A DNA stretch of 64,000 nt, taken from assembly GCA_016165875.1 (NCBI GenBank), contig JABBOT010000031.1, positions 1 through 64,000 of the forward strand, written 5' to 3'. Position numbers and translations under genes: made by a program. Within the stretch, counting starts at the first letter, position 1. Each line of letters starts with the position of its first letter. The DNA comes from Acanthopleura granulata. Lineage: Eukaryota; Mollusca; Polyplacophora; Chitonida; Chitonidae. Positions 42,052 through 53,608 of the stretch are shown here, piece by piece. The notes under the pieces were generated by a model. The model saw nothing but the letters and a program-made list of their open reading frames with translations, did no database searches and was not told the origin of the DNA.

Positions 42052-43397
42052 TGTGGAGGGAGGCGTGTAGGAGATTTCTTTTTATGTCTGGGCCGAGGAC
42101 GGCCCTTCAAGCGATCGGCTGGAAGGTCTCCCTGGTGCGGGTGACGTATCCATCACATCCGCACCTGAAGGGACAACGTCCACCAACAATCCAAACCTGT
42201 TAAATGTTTGAACAGGATCTCTAGTGGCCTTAGACAGACGTTCTGTAGGGACCACTCGGTTTACTGGTTTTAATACTATTACTTAGGAATTCGTTTTTGG
42301 ATTTATTTTTGTCATTCTTAAATTTAGACTATTGAGGTTCAGGTTTATCAGATTTTTCTGCATTGTTCACTGGTTTTATTTCTTGTGCTGAGGTGGTCTG
42401 GGTTGAACAGGAGTTCTGGACAGGTTGAGCCGAAGGCTCAAAAGAGATCGAACTAGGTTTGTCGTGTCCAATGGGCCAAGTCAAGGAAGTTTGAGTTGCA
42501 ACAGATGTTGTAGCTCGCTTGACTACATTGGGAAACGAAGTCTGCGGTGAAGCAGTAGAAACCGAGGCCAATTTGCGGGCCTCCTAGTAGGAAATGTTGT
42601 TTTTAGTTTTTAAATTCATTATTTGCTTTTCTTTAATTAAGGAAGGACAGTCCTTAGAGGAGGCCATGTGATCTCGGCCGCAACTGCAGTACTTAACTGT
42701 GCTGCTGCAGTCAAATCCATCATGACCTTCACTGCCGCATCGGAAACAAATTCGGTTTTTTTTACATTGGCCTTTGCCGTGACAAAAATTTTCGCAAGTG
42801 AAACATCGTGTTTGGTTAGGTATGTATAAATCCACATTAACCCTATACGGGTCAATGTAGATATATGATGGTAGAGAGGTGGTATTAAAAGGTTAACAGA
42901 TATGTGTTTAATTTGAGGATGTTGCCAAGTTCTTTGTTGTGAAACGCTTGGCTCTGACAACCTGTGGTTTTAATTCTCTAGAGATTTCTTCTTCAGAGAG
43001 GTCGAAAATATCCCCATCCCTGTCACGTATTATTCCCTCACAACTACTCAAGGTGTTGTGAGGGGATGTAAAAACAGGTATATGTGAAATTTTATTTAAT
43101 GACAATAACATTTTTTGACCGTTTTTTCCGGAAATATTCGATGAGAATGTCTCCGGATCGTAGTTTTTTCAGGTTTTTTTAAAGCGCCTGCTGCACCTTG
43201 TAAAGTCCTTTCTAAAAGAAAAGGATGAATTTTCGAGGCCGGCTTTTGTTCACTCTTTGTTGAGAAAACAATAAAAGCCGGACAACCTTCCTGTCCATTG
43301 TCAAGTGATTCTGACAGCACCTCCAGCTTCCTCTCTTTATCAGCACCTGAAATTAGCTGAAATTAGTGACATTTGGCGAAAGGTTCAGGGAAGTCAT
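42049..43397 (-). pseudogene. I-like LINE ORF1 relic of element C
   Basis: Broken minus-strand frames match element B ORF1. Three zinc knuckles are recognisable at about 42660-42810; in the first the spacing fits but the second Cys is gone (CFTCENFCHGKGQC keeps most ligands). Frameshifts lie near 42585, 42900 and 43110. The N-terminus is of the B/D type. Confidence 0.78.
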
Positions 43398-43971
43398 AAT
43401 AAATAGTTAGAAATGAACCCCACGTGTTGCCCACCCACCACGGAGTGCCAACAAGCTCGATGCCTGAACCTGGGTATACCCAGCAGAAGAGAGACCAAGG
43501 ATTCCACATGGGGTATACTCAAATAGATGGCCTTAATATGCACATCCCTTTCCCCACCCGAGTTCCTCCGTCACCCATCCAATGAAGGAGGTTTGCACAT
43601 CAGACACGAACTACTTGCCTCAAACGTAATCCCACGAACGAAATTTAAGAAAAATCATTTGTTCTCTAAAGAGTGTTTATATTGAGAAATTTTGGAGCTA
43701 CGCAGAGGCTGGCGTGACCAGCCGATTAATCGGTAAGGGCCGAAGTACCCGCCCTCAGCCACCAGGATCCCGTCCTCCACCATCACGGGTCGCAGCCCAC
43801 GGCAAACAGGTTGCCCCTTTTAGTCGCCTTGTACGACAAGCCCGGGGGGGCTGTGGAACTATTCTGTTCACCGGAACCACACAGGAGAGCCCTAGGTTAG
43901 TCTTGTTAGCCTTGTATGTCAAGCTTGCCTAGAGAACTGGGGCCCTATTCTTTTCACTTCCGGGAACCCCA
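43398..43971 (-). promoter_or_regulatory. 5'UTR of element C
   Basis: The leader has the B/D-type inner part and a shortened outer part: about 60 bp is missing around 43738 relative to A and D. The two 77-bp outer monomers are still visible (TTAGTCG near 43820 and a degenerate copy near 43895). Confidence 0.55.
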
Positions 43972-45136
43972 TGTCGGAAATTTGGTAAGAGACAGGTTTA
44001 CCAGACTAAGTGAGCTGACTAGAAGAGACTAAGAAAGAATGAATGTATAGCTATAACTTAATGACGCGTCAGCAATGTCTGAGCCACACTGTGGGGAGCA
44101 CATGTTTAATCCAATAAAGCAGTGACTGGTTTGCAATGTGAAACAGGAATGCATTCCATCGAAACAGACAAGAGCCCAGCGGGCGCCTTGGCTACTACAG
44201 GTCAGCGATTTTAGACAGCCTGAGGACTATGTTCTGTGCAGGTGAATCTGTTCATTATAGCTACAATTGGGAACCGGACTCAGTTAAGCTTTAGTCCTTG
44301 TTTTTTAAAATGAGAGAGCTGAGTTACTATCTCCGCACAGTCGAGAGTTCAGGGGCCACGTTGAACCTGGAAGTTCTAGTATTTCAAACATTCGATTTTG
44401 GTGAATTATTTTGACTAAAATTACATTCGGAAGCTGGGATAAATTGTGTATTATTGTTTTATGTAAACTGCGTGAAGCAGCTGAGATTATTTCCCCGGCC
44501 TAATAAGCGAGGGTCGAGCGGGTGCGGAGATTTCTACTGAACAACGCTACACGAGAATGCCTGAATAAACTGTATATTTGCTTGTGGTTTTATCTTTTCC
44601 TTGGTACTGGTTTCTTAGCGCGCTGCATGTCTACGGAATTCTCGATGTGCATTGGATAAGCATATATACCGGACCTTAGTATCTGCTTCAAAATATTGCT
44701 CATGGGGTTAAAGACTGTTCAGAATCTCAAGACTCCTTTCCTTGTGTGACACGCCAAGAACCCCTCACCAATGTATTCACTGGGAATTTTCTACTTGTTG
44801 TTAAGCGTCCTCTCCTGCTGTGCGTGTAAAGGTCTGCCACGACTAGCGGATGGTCATAGTTTTTCGTTTGGTTCTGGAAGTGTCTGTCCGTACTAAATTC
44901 GATGTAGGTGATCCCTACAAGTTGTTTTGTCGAGTTGTTTTGAGATGGGTCTAAGGCACGGCGTGTGAGAAATAACCACCGGCGAATGTGACCAATTCCG
45001 TATGTCAAAGTTACAGCTGCACTTCATTCTGGACCATTTGGGGTAAACAAACAGAAATAAATATGATCAAAAAATCCCGCTAGACAGACGAAAAAACAAA
45101 TAAAATACTACGGTATCTAATTAAAAATCAAATTAC
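43972..45136. other. No gene recognised; contains a diverged I-like 3' end
   Basis: I see no coding region here. At 44036-44105, AATGAATGTATAGCTATAAC and the bases after it resemble the 3' terminus of elements A-E at a lower identity, in the same minus orientation. This is probably an old, severely truncated insertion. The rest shows nothing recognisable. Confidence 0.5.
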
Positions 45137-45397
45137 AAATTTGTTTTGATTGGTGTTTTCCGCCATAAGTGAATATTTCACTTATACGACGGCGGCCAGC
45201 ATTATAATGCGAGGAAACCAGGCAGAGCCCGGCGGAAACCCACGGCCATCAGCAGGTTGCTGGCAGACCTTCCCACGTACGCCCGGAGAGGAAGCCAGGA
45301 TGAGCTGGACTTGACCTCACAGCGACCGCATTGGTGGGAGGCTTCGGGTCATTGCACTGCGTTAGCGTGTTAACCGACTGAGCAACGGGGGCCCCCC
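45137..45397 (-). mobile_element. tRNA-derived SINE (S1)
   Basis: Read on the minus strand, a tRNA-like head (GTTGCTCAGTCGGTTAACAC, A-box-like) is followed by a core with GGGAAGGTCTGCCAGCAACC and GGTTTCCTCGCATTATAATG, then a tail AACACCAATCAAAACAAA. The core and tail match S2 at 53013 closely. The core resembles conserved-core SINEs of molluscs (from memory; family not checked). I found no clear target duplication. Confidence 0.75.
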
Positions 45398-47589
45398 ATG
45401 CCTTACTAAGAGCGAACTAGTTCAGCTGTCAGATGACTATAACTTCATATGCTGCTGGTTCCATTCCATCCTTTGTCAAGCTTTTTCTCTACTCAGACCC
45501 ATTTACAGGATCATGAATGGAGTGGTATCAGTAATAACTAAACAAGGATCCCAGCTGTGATCTTTTAACACGGGGTATGGCGTAGATCACAGCCGAGGTG
45601 CTATGGAGTTTGAAAAAAGTGGTATTTAAAAATAGCTACGAAATATGCGTGCAATATGAACCAAGACATGCTAAAACGGGGTAAAATATGGGGAGTCATA
45701 AATTTGGGGTTCATGTAGGTCAATGGGCGTGTCGCTTTCTAAGTTATGCATGACGTGATGTATTTTCCCACGGTGACATAATTCAAGACATCCTTTACTT
45801 AAGTGTCTAGCAAGTGGGCGTGTTTCTTAGGGGTGCCAAATAAAAATGGGGAGATGTTTTATATTTGAGGTTAAAAGTTTAGGTATAAAAATTGTTTTTT
45901 CTGCGTTACCGTAGATTTCAGTATTATTCCACACCTTGTGAGTGATGGTCGATATGAGTGGTGCGGTCAGGTCATGTTTCAGTTTGTCAAATAACTATAT
46001 ATGTGTGTGTTTGTATTAGCGTGTAACTATATACTCTTACCTGTGGATCCTGTCGGGTTCGAACTATTTACCAGATAGCATCTCCAGTCCATAGTCCTCT
46101 GTGTAGACCACTCTGTCACTTGAGCTGTTGTGGAAGTCATTGTAACCATGTGGGGGTTTTGTGTGTGGCCGGAAGTAGTGTAATAACTATAGTATTGCGC
46201 ATGTCAAAATATCACGTGATGTGTGCCTGAGGGTGTGCGTTGGTGGAAGGTGTGTTACTTCGTAAGAAGCGGTCACGTGATATCAGTGTGTGTGGTTTGG
46301 TGTTTATTTGCATATTAATGAGTGAATTGTTGATATTATTACCAACAGGAAGTCAACCGCAAGGCACAATGTTCTCATATGTTGTCTTATTCTTGCCTGC
46401 GTTGTGTTGTGTGTAACTGCAGCATACCTTAGGCTACATTTGAAGAGGGTATCCGTCCAATGACGGTATATTCCACATTTACTATTTGTAACGTTATACA
46501 CGCAGCCCATGTTATCCGACATCTGAAAAAGAGTCTCCGTCCAATGAGGCGATTATGTGGAAAACTGTCGTACTTCATAAATAAAATTGTTTTTGAAGAT
46601 GTGTATACGACGATCCCTTCTGACAGTAACGTTGAACGCGTTGACGTAGGAACTTGTAGTTGTACGTCCTCCGGTGTCATCGGAATATGTCAGCCAGTCT
46701 TTCTGTAGTACTGGCTCGTTGGAGCAGGTGGGTGGGGATGTTCGTGGACACTACCTGTGTTTTCATTGGCCATTCAGCCACAGGTATTCCCCCATAGCCA
46801 CGTTGGAGGTAAAAATCGTGCGTGTCTGCCCTCTTGAAAGGCATCGAGGAGGAGTAGCAAGTAAGCTGTGCCCTGTGCTACATGCATCAGCTGCACCCAG
46901 TCCAGAAGTATGGACGGTTGGAGCACACTCACGAAGGCAAACATTGCAGTCCGGAAGCGTTGAAAATTGGTCAGGCTGTGTCCAGAACAGGCGTAGAATG
47001 GTGGTTGGCCATGAAGCCGCTGGGCCTATCAAATCTTGAATCAGAAGCCACATATCGCCAATTTCTTGGTTTCGGGAGGACATTTTCAGTGTCGTGTGAG
47101 TTGCCAGACAAATGTCTGAGGTTTTATATCACTTGCACATGAAAGGGTGAAAGACATGGGCGTGGTGAGGATGATGTTAGAAAACCACAAGACTTCCACA
47201 GGGCGTCGTTTGGCCGAATGAGGGGAAATGTTATTAGAATAAAGTGACGTGTACATGTACTTGCAATATGTGCGCAAGGGGCTGTATGCCATGTTTAATT
47301 ATCCAGATTAATTATATGCAATGAGGGACGGCGCAGAACAAAGTGAGTAATTTGACTGGGGAACCAGAAATTAAAATGTCTGTGCCTTTGGCATGTGAAC
47401 ATGATGTTGAGTTATTCTCAACTGCGGAGCAAAGGTCGTGTTTCACTCATTCAAAAACTACATGGAATCATGGATAGTACAGAAGTATTTGATGGGGGTC
47501 CATAGGAAATATGCCGGTGTAACCCCATAATTTGGGAATGTTAAAGCAATACGTGGTTAATTCCCTAGCCAGGTGTCTTGTGTGGTGTA
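45398..47589. other. No gene recognised between SINE S1 and the Merlin relic
   Basis: No convincing coding frame; frames of up to about 120 codons near 46674-47083 have no recognisable domain. Small inverted repeats lie at 45554-45563 with 45584-45593 (GCTGTGATCT) and at 46209-46219 with 46273-46283 (ATATCACGTGA). The Merlin element's terminal repeats may lie here but I could not identify them. Confidence 0.4.
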
Positions 47590-48384
47590 GCCAGGGCCGT
47601 CCAATGCGGCGTGTGGTGAGGAGATGCGTGAGGGGAAACGGTCGGATCGACTTGACTGTGTTGTGTGGCGGTGTTACAAGACGGATTGCCGGAAATCCAA
47701 AACTATCCGCGTGATTCCCCGGTTTGAGGGATCTAAGCTGTCTCTGTGCCAAATTGTGGACGTATCTTTGGTGTGCGGAGCAAACGTTGGACTATGTCTG
47801 CGACGAGATTGAGATCTCCAATCCAACGGCCATCGACTGGTGATCCTGTTCCATTCGCACAACACATACAAACTTCACGACAAAAATTAAACCAGAGAAG
47901 CTTGGAGGCCCTAGTAAAATCGTGGAGTCAGACGAGTCGAGTTTTGGGAAGCGTAAGTACCATAGAGGAAGGTTGACGAAAGAGGAAGTGTGGATGTTTG
48001 GAGCGGTGGAGAGAGACACGTCGCGTGCGAGTGGTTCGTGTGGCAGACCGGAGTCGAGCCACCCTTTTACCTCTGTTAAAGGATTGGATCGCTCCGGGAA
48101 GTACCGTTGTGAGTGATTTATGTAGGGCATACTCATGTTTGGCTGATGAAGGTTTCCGACACCTCACAGTGAATCATAGGATGAACTTCGTGGATCCCAT
48201 ACCGGTGCCCGCACACAAACAATCGAAAGCACTTGATGGGCTATCAAACGTCGACTTAGTCACAAAGGCGGAACCAGTAGCGAGCTCTACCCCTCCTACT
48301 TGGTCGAGCTTATGTGGTGGAGACGTTACGGAACGGACCCCTGTGCCAATTTCTTGGAGCACATAAAGGAGGTCTATCTGTGTT
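47590..48384 (+). pseudogene. Merlin/ISXO2-like DDE transposase relic
   Basis: Plus-strand pieces in three frames give the order expected of a Merlin transposase: an N-terminal zinc-like part with DCVVWRC and KTIRV, then TLDYVCDEIEIS and TAIDW, VESDESSFGKRKYHRGR with the first DDE aspartate, WMFGAVERDTS, DRSRATLLPL, VVSDLCRAY with the second aspartate, TVNHRMNFVDP, and SYLVELMWWRRYGTDP near the C-terminus. Frames change near 47800, 48025 and 48190, and an internal stop follows TAIDW. It is a single inactive copy of a cut-and-paste DNA transposon. Intact relatives are roughly 250-350 aa. Confidence 0.85.
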
Positions 48385-51309
48385 GATTGTTCCGTCAGGC
48401 GTTGTCTTCGGTACAGGTGTAAATGTTGTGATAAAACTTAAGTCCAACGTGAAAGTATATTGTCGTATATGTGGGCGCTCGTATTAGTCAGTGAGTGTGA
48501 ATGGCAATCCCCTCCTCCCCGTGTTTTGGAAAATGGGTGAAAGAGAAAAGACTGGTTGGTCGCAGTAGGTTGGTGTGAATGAACTAGGGGCTTTCTCCTT
48601 TTCTTCTTCCCCAAGGACCCTGCACTTTGCCACAAACAGAAATTATCTCGACAGTAACTGCCGTCGCACTCACCGTCTTTTCTCACCCCTCCCGCATGTG
48701 ACTGCACATTGTCGACACAGGTAAGCGAACGTTATGAATTTTTCAATGGGGTGTACGCTTGGCTGGATTAAAATAATGTGAATATTTACGATAGTGTGAT
48801 GACATACATTTCCAACTCTCTTTGTTCTGCGGGCTTCCCAGGCACACCACTCTCCGCGACCTCTTTTGTTCACTCGAGCCATTTATGGAATACAAATGGA
48901 CTTCTCCTATTGAGAAGGACACGCCTATCACCTTATTCTTAACTACTGCCAAAATATGTTCCCTGACATTCCCTGGTATTCTGCCAGATTTTATCACATT
49001 CAGCAGTATTTACGACCATTGAATTCAAGTTAATTCACTTTGGTGACTTAAGCTCACGTGCCTTGTCGAGGATTTGACGTAATAAACCGTGTTCTTGCTC
49101 CCCGCTCATGCGCATCCGTGGTTGACCGTTGCGCAACTTGATTGAAAACGTAGATTTGTTTAGTATGGATGTAAATTTCAAGATATGTCACGCAAAGGTC
49201 AACCCGCGATTAGCATGCACGCCTCATTGACAGATTTAAAAAGCATGGCAGCATGTGCCGGCTGACCGTATTGTCTAAATCGACTAAGATTTACTTCACA
49301 ATGGTTAATCGCTAAGTAGCGATTTTGGCAAAATGTGGGCAAATATTTCAACTTTCGGAATTAAGCTGTTTAAAGCGGGCTTGGGATGGCCAGCGGTCCT
49401 CGCGTATCAGTAAATATAAGCTTCCCTTAGCCAATGTTCTGTGGCTATGTACGAATGTGCACTGCAACAGGTAAACAGCGACTTATCATCTCATATCATC
49501 TTCATCTCTTAGGATGAAAAACCTGGCTAGATTGTCCATGATTCAGTCACTCACTCCGCTTTATTACACACACATTCCAAACAAATATGTTCCTGCGTAG
49601 CATCATTGGTCTTTGAACACTGGGGTAGGCGTGCATAGTAAAGCACTGCGTGACCCAGTTTAAGCTGTCAGTGCACGAGCCACACCAGCTGAATGAAAAG
49701 AATAAAAAACGAACTGCAAGCGAAAATGCCTCAACGTACACATCAGCTGTATTGATAAAGCTCTTACTGCCACACCCTCAACATGGAAGAAATGGAGTAC
49801 AGTAAAATACCTTCTTTGTACCTCGTTACGAGACCTCGACACTTTATCACTACCGTGACCATGGTGCGTAAACCTTAGATAAACAACCACATTCTTATTT
49901 TAACTTTTGAAACTTATAACTCTTGAGGACAGGGGAACAAGTGATCAAGCTTTCATTAGCAGGATAATGCACGTTAGCAGCCTATTCACTGTTCTTGAAC
50001 TAGAACTGGAAACTAAACTGACATGGCAAGTCATGGATTCTTGTAATATCGTCCACTCAGGGCTCAACCCTGTGTAATACTAGGCAAGGCGAGATCTCTA
50101 TTTCTCGATGCCCAGCTGTGTCCTTAAGTTTCGTGCACGATGACATGGGCACCTTCAGGAGCTTTGCTTTGTTGCCTAGCCGGCTGTTTTTGGTGCTTAG
50201 CAGCTCTTTCCAGTAGCTCCAACAAATTAACATAGTTGAGTGAAAACGTTGTAGCTGTATATAGAGGTTAAAAGGGATTCATACTGATTATCGTTATATA
50301 CTCTTCAAAAATGTTTATAAAAAAACACCCGATAACATCATTAGTACTCAGGAAGCATTGGTACTTCAACTTCCTTGGAGCGGAAATAAATTATACGTGT
50401 AATTTTTTCACCTGGAATCTTAAACTGCCATATGTTGCAGCTTTATTTTGGTTTGCCAACCAACACGAACACAGAAAATCGTACACCTGAAATGAGGGGA
50501 AAAAATGGAACATAGAAGTTATTATGTTAAACAATTTAATCACATTAAAGCACCTGTTTTCAGCAGTCCATAAGTAAATTGGTACACTTGAATGTCACTA
50601 TCGCAGAGTCGGCTTTGGTTCAGATGTCATTATTCAATGCTGAAAAATTCATTTGCTATTTTGTAGCTTCCTTCCAGGTAGAATAAATTGGTAGACTTGA
50701 AGGTCATTAATGCCGTGTCGGCTTTGGTTCAGATGTCATGATATTGCAATGTTCACAAAAATCTTTTGTCATTTTGTGGCTTCCTTCCAGGTAGGATATT
50801 GTAAGTGTTGCTACACACTCTTCCTTTTCATTACAATGCTGCACATCCGCATTCCGACAACGAACTACTTTTTATGAAAAATTTCTCTTTGTGTGATGTA
50901 AGATGTACCGATAAAACCCTTTGTTTTTGAAAACTGTCTAACCGACGTGGTGTGCAAGCTTGATTTAAGCGCAAATTAGATTTAAAAAAAATGATTTCTA
51001 GGGTTTCAAGCAGTTTCGTTATGTCGGAAGAAACAAGCTGAACGGTGTGCATTCTTTATTTCTGTTTACCCCAACATCAAATTTATGATGGTTTAGGCGA
51101 TATCCTTGGCCCATGTTGCTCAGTTAGAGAGGAAGGTATTCTTCGATAGCCTTGGACGCAATGGATACACGAGTCTTATTAAGAACACAAGAGTCAGACT
51201 GCATAGGACTAGGTTCACGGCACTTACACTCCTTTTCTGAGAGTCGCTGTCCTGATATAAATGGTAGTTTCATGCCAAGTCAGTGCTAACTCCTCACTTT
51301 TCCCGACAG
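48385..51309. other. Non-coding stretch with no gene recognised
   Basis: No coding region or RNA gene recognised. The only structure is the tandem duplication annotated at 50576-50797. Confidence 0.4.
50576..50797. repeat. Two tandem copies of a ~111-bp unit
   Basis: Units 50576-50684 and 50685-50797 both start AAATTGGTA.ACTTGAA, share GTCGGCTTTGGTTCAGATGT in the middle and end GCTTCCTTCCAGGTAG. They differ by substitutions and small indels, so the duplication is not recent. Function unknown. Confidence 0.85.
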
Positions 51310-51536
51310 AGTGATCTCGCCCGAAAGTGTAATGCCCTTTCGTCGTTTCAAGAAATGTCTTTTGAGCTCTGTACCGGGAAATGAAACAACTGGCCACGTA
51401 TCACAAACCGAATTACCGCATCCAAGAATAACCTATATTGTTCAATACATTGGAGGCATGGAAATGTGTGTTGATTTGATTGGTACTTTACCATGTTCTG
51501 AAGAAAATTTCAATTATGACAGCGGTCGGCGTTATG
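51310..51536 (+). pseudogene. Possible host exon with PTB-like start
   Basis: A 227-bp open segment lies between a good acceptor (branch-like GCTAACT, pyrimidine tract, CCCGACAG ending 51309) and a donor (ATG then GTGAGA at 51537). In frame it reads PHPRITYIVQYIGGMEM, resembling the first strand of phosphotyrosine-binding domains such as Shc (Y.V.Y.G..E). The next frame, 51480-51779, contains SLKNIQIV and VDKADEE, reminiscent of the later PTB strands, so it may be a frameshifted pseudogene rather than a live exon. The family call is weak. Confidence 0.28.
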
Positions 51537-53012
51537 GTGAGAAGGAGACCAGGGAGAGTCCGGAAAGTACGTGCACAAAGTCTAAAAAACATCCAAATAG
51601 TTTCGTGTAGAGATAACACTGTGGATAAAGCAGACGAGGAACCAGATTTATTCACGTTTTTGGGAGTAAGAATTTCAGGGCCTCTTTATTTATACAAGTA
51701 CTTTAATGTGATTCCCAAATTTATTGGGAACTTCATATTGTGTATAATGTACAACGCAAAGTATCGTGTGGATTGGGGATAGTGGGATTCACCTTTGAAA
51801 GTATGGATTTTCAAATGTCGTTTTCAGAGGACACGCTTCTTTGTAGAAAATATGAAAGACTGTAGCAGAAAGGGCAAACTAGCTCAGCAAGACAGTATGA
51901 TAGCGAATGGCCTCATACTACGGATGACCAGCCGAGTTGGGTTGTACGTTTTTGATTGTTCTTGTATATGCTTAGCGCGTAGCAACTTACAGGTCCCCAA
52001 GAATCATGGCCTACGCTGAATTCGATGAAGAGATGTAATGTTAACTCTAATGCATTAGACTTCACTGGTCTAAAATTAGCACAAAATGCGTTTTCATGAC
52101 ATTTAGTAAACATTTGCATGAAAAGAATGCTATGGCACAAAACAGAATTCCCCCTCAGCATTCTCGCAATGATAGCGAACCACATTAAAAGGAAATAATC
52201 ATGCATGTTAAGTAACTTGGGATCGGTGAAGAGCGATTACAAGTGAGTGTGCTCATTTGCCAATTGCAATGTTTATGTGCCAAAATTTTACTGAACTGTT
52301 GCCTTGAAAATCGCCGTGAATTGTGGAATTTGATGTGATCCTTACAAAGTCGGGTGCATACATCCCTCGAACAAGACGAATCATTTCATGGCCTTCACAC
52401 TCACTTAGTGCATGCATATTGATTTTACGAATCTCCAGATCTCAATCTGCAAAAGTTTGTCATAAAATCGTTACAACATCGAAGATTTCTGAACAGTTTC
52501 CTCTTCAGTACCAGTTATACTTAACTGAGTATTATCGACACAGAAATAGTACGAATATACAGATTTAACTGCCATTCAATTACGAATTCAAACATCCGAC
52601 GCTGTATAAGTGAAATATTCCTGAGCACGAATAAAAAATCAAACAGAACAAAATAAATTAAACGTGTGAAATGCTTTTTAAAGGCTGTCATCGTCTTTTT
52701 TTCTCCATTACGCTGATCGTCACGAATTTTTGTTTGCGTGACGACGCCACAGAGAGCTTTAACAGCGATTAATGACAATCAAGGCGACTTCTGTTGATAA
52801 TTTACCTGAAAATGTAAAACGCTAAGTCTCTGTACTCAGAAACGATATCACAGGAAAATTTATCGCTCACTTTTACATTTTTGAATTCCTATAATTTATA
52901 CCATACTTACTGTGCATATTTGTAAATTGCATTTTCTTGTTATTTGGACTCCAGGAAAACAAGTATCTTACCCTATAGGATATTTGTAGGCCCTTTAAAT
53001 AATTTAAAGTTC
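51537..53012. other. Non-coding stretch with no gene recognised
   Basis: Apart from the possible PTB continuation up to about 51780, I recognise no gene or repeat. Confidence 0.35.
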
Positions 53013-53237
53013 GGGGGTCTCTCCAGTCGAGCGTGTCTCTCACCAGTGCGGTTACTGTGAGTTTAAGTCCAGTTCATGATGGCTTCCTCCCCCGCCGTAC
53101 ATGGGAAGGTCTGCCAGCAACCTGCGGATCGTCGTGGGCTTCCCCGGGCTCTGCCCGGTTTCCTCCCACCATAATGCTGGTCGCCGTCATATAAGTGAAA
53201 TATTCTTGAGTACGGCGGTAAACACCAATGAAATAAA
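53013..53237 (+). mobile_element. tRNA-derived SINE (S2) with 8-bp flanking repeat
   Basis: It has the same core and tail as S1: GGGAAGGTCTGCCAGCAACC, CTCTGCCCGGTTTCCTCCCA, GCCGTCATATAAGTGAAATA and a tail with AAACACCAATGAAATAAA. The head has a B-box-like GTGAGTTTAAGTCC but a poor A box. TAAAGTTC at 53005-53012 and 53238-53245 is a plausible target duplication. It is opposite in orientation to S1. Confidence 0.78.
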
Positions 53238-53456
53238 TAAAGTTCATCCTGTCTTAAGTCTCTACGTAAATAATATCTAGGGCATCTGAGTATTTCTGAG
53301 ATAAAAACGAACCCTCAAGGTCATAGTAAACTGCATGAAATTAACCTCTACGTTTGTAAAAACTCTTACACTCGATGTGTCTCGAAGAGAGCAAGGTGTC
53401 ATGTTTGACCTCCTCGCGCAACACAATTTTATCCTAGTTGGAGGCATTGCTCTAGA

Positions 53457-53511
53457 ATGAATGATTATGGCTTAACGCCACATCGGCAATATCTCAGCCA
53501 TATCGTGGCGA
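53457..53511 (-). mobile_element. 55-bp I-like LINE 3'-end insertion with 12-bp target duplication
   Basis: CATTGCTCTAGA occurs at 53445-53456 and 53512-53523. Between the copies lie only the tail and the last 40 or so bases of the element D/E 3' end (minus strand). This is a single insertion truncated to almost nothing, with both boundaries visible to the base. Confidence 0.88.
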
Positions 53512-53548
53512 CATTGCTCTAGACTCTTCAATGTAATGTCCAATTCGC

Positions 53549-53608
53549 CATCAAACATTTTTGACTGCCTTGACTTTGCTCATGTTCGGCAAAGATTCTA
53601 CACAGTCA
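53549..53608 (+). mobile_element. 60-bp fragment of an I-like ORF2
   Basis: CATCAAACA followed by GACTTTGCTCATGTTCGGCA and AAAGATTCTACACAGT matches the sense strand of the ORF2 C-terminus (the HCVDFAHVRQRFYTV region) of elements C and A. It is in plus orientation, opposite to the neighbouring elements, and has no tail. Confidence 0.7.

Larger units (their letters stand above)
38337..43971 (-). mobile_element. Element C: heavily decayed full-length I/Nimb-like LINE
   Basis: The (ATTC)n tail lies at 38337-38357 and the 5' end at about 43971. The 3'UTR differs from that of A, B and D (GGCTTATCGCCAGATT rather than GGCTTAACGCCACATC) and carries a TA microsatellite, so C is a separate subfamily. 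No target duplication is visible: the left flank is copy 5 ORF2 and the right flank is unrelated. Internal losses of roughly 135 bp (near 39725) and 165 bp (near 40713) add to many stops. Confidence 0.88.

Noticed and set aside
46674..47142. Overlapping 86-121 codon frames on both strands
   Set aside because: No recognisable domains, no codon bias by eye, no splice context; treated as chance frames.
50576..50797. CRISPR-like repeat array
   Set aside because: Only two diverged direct copies without spacers, in eukaryotic DNA.
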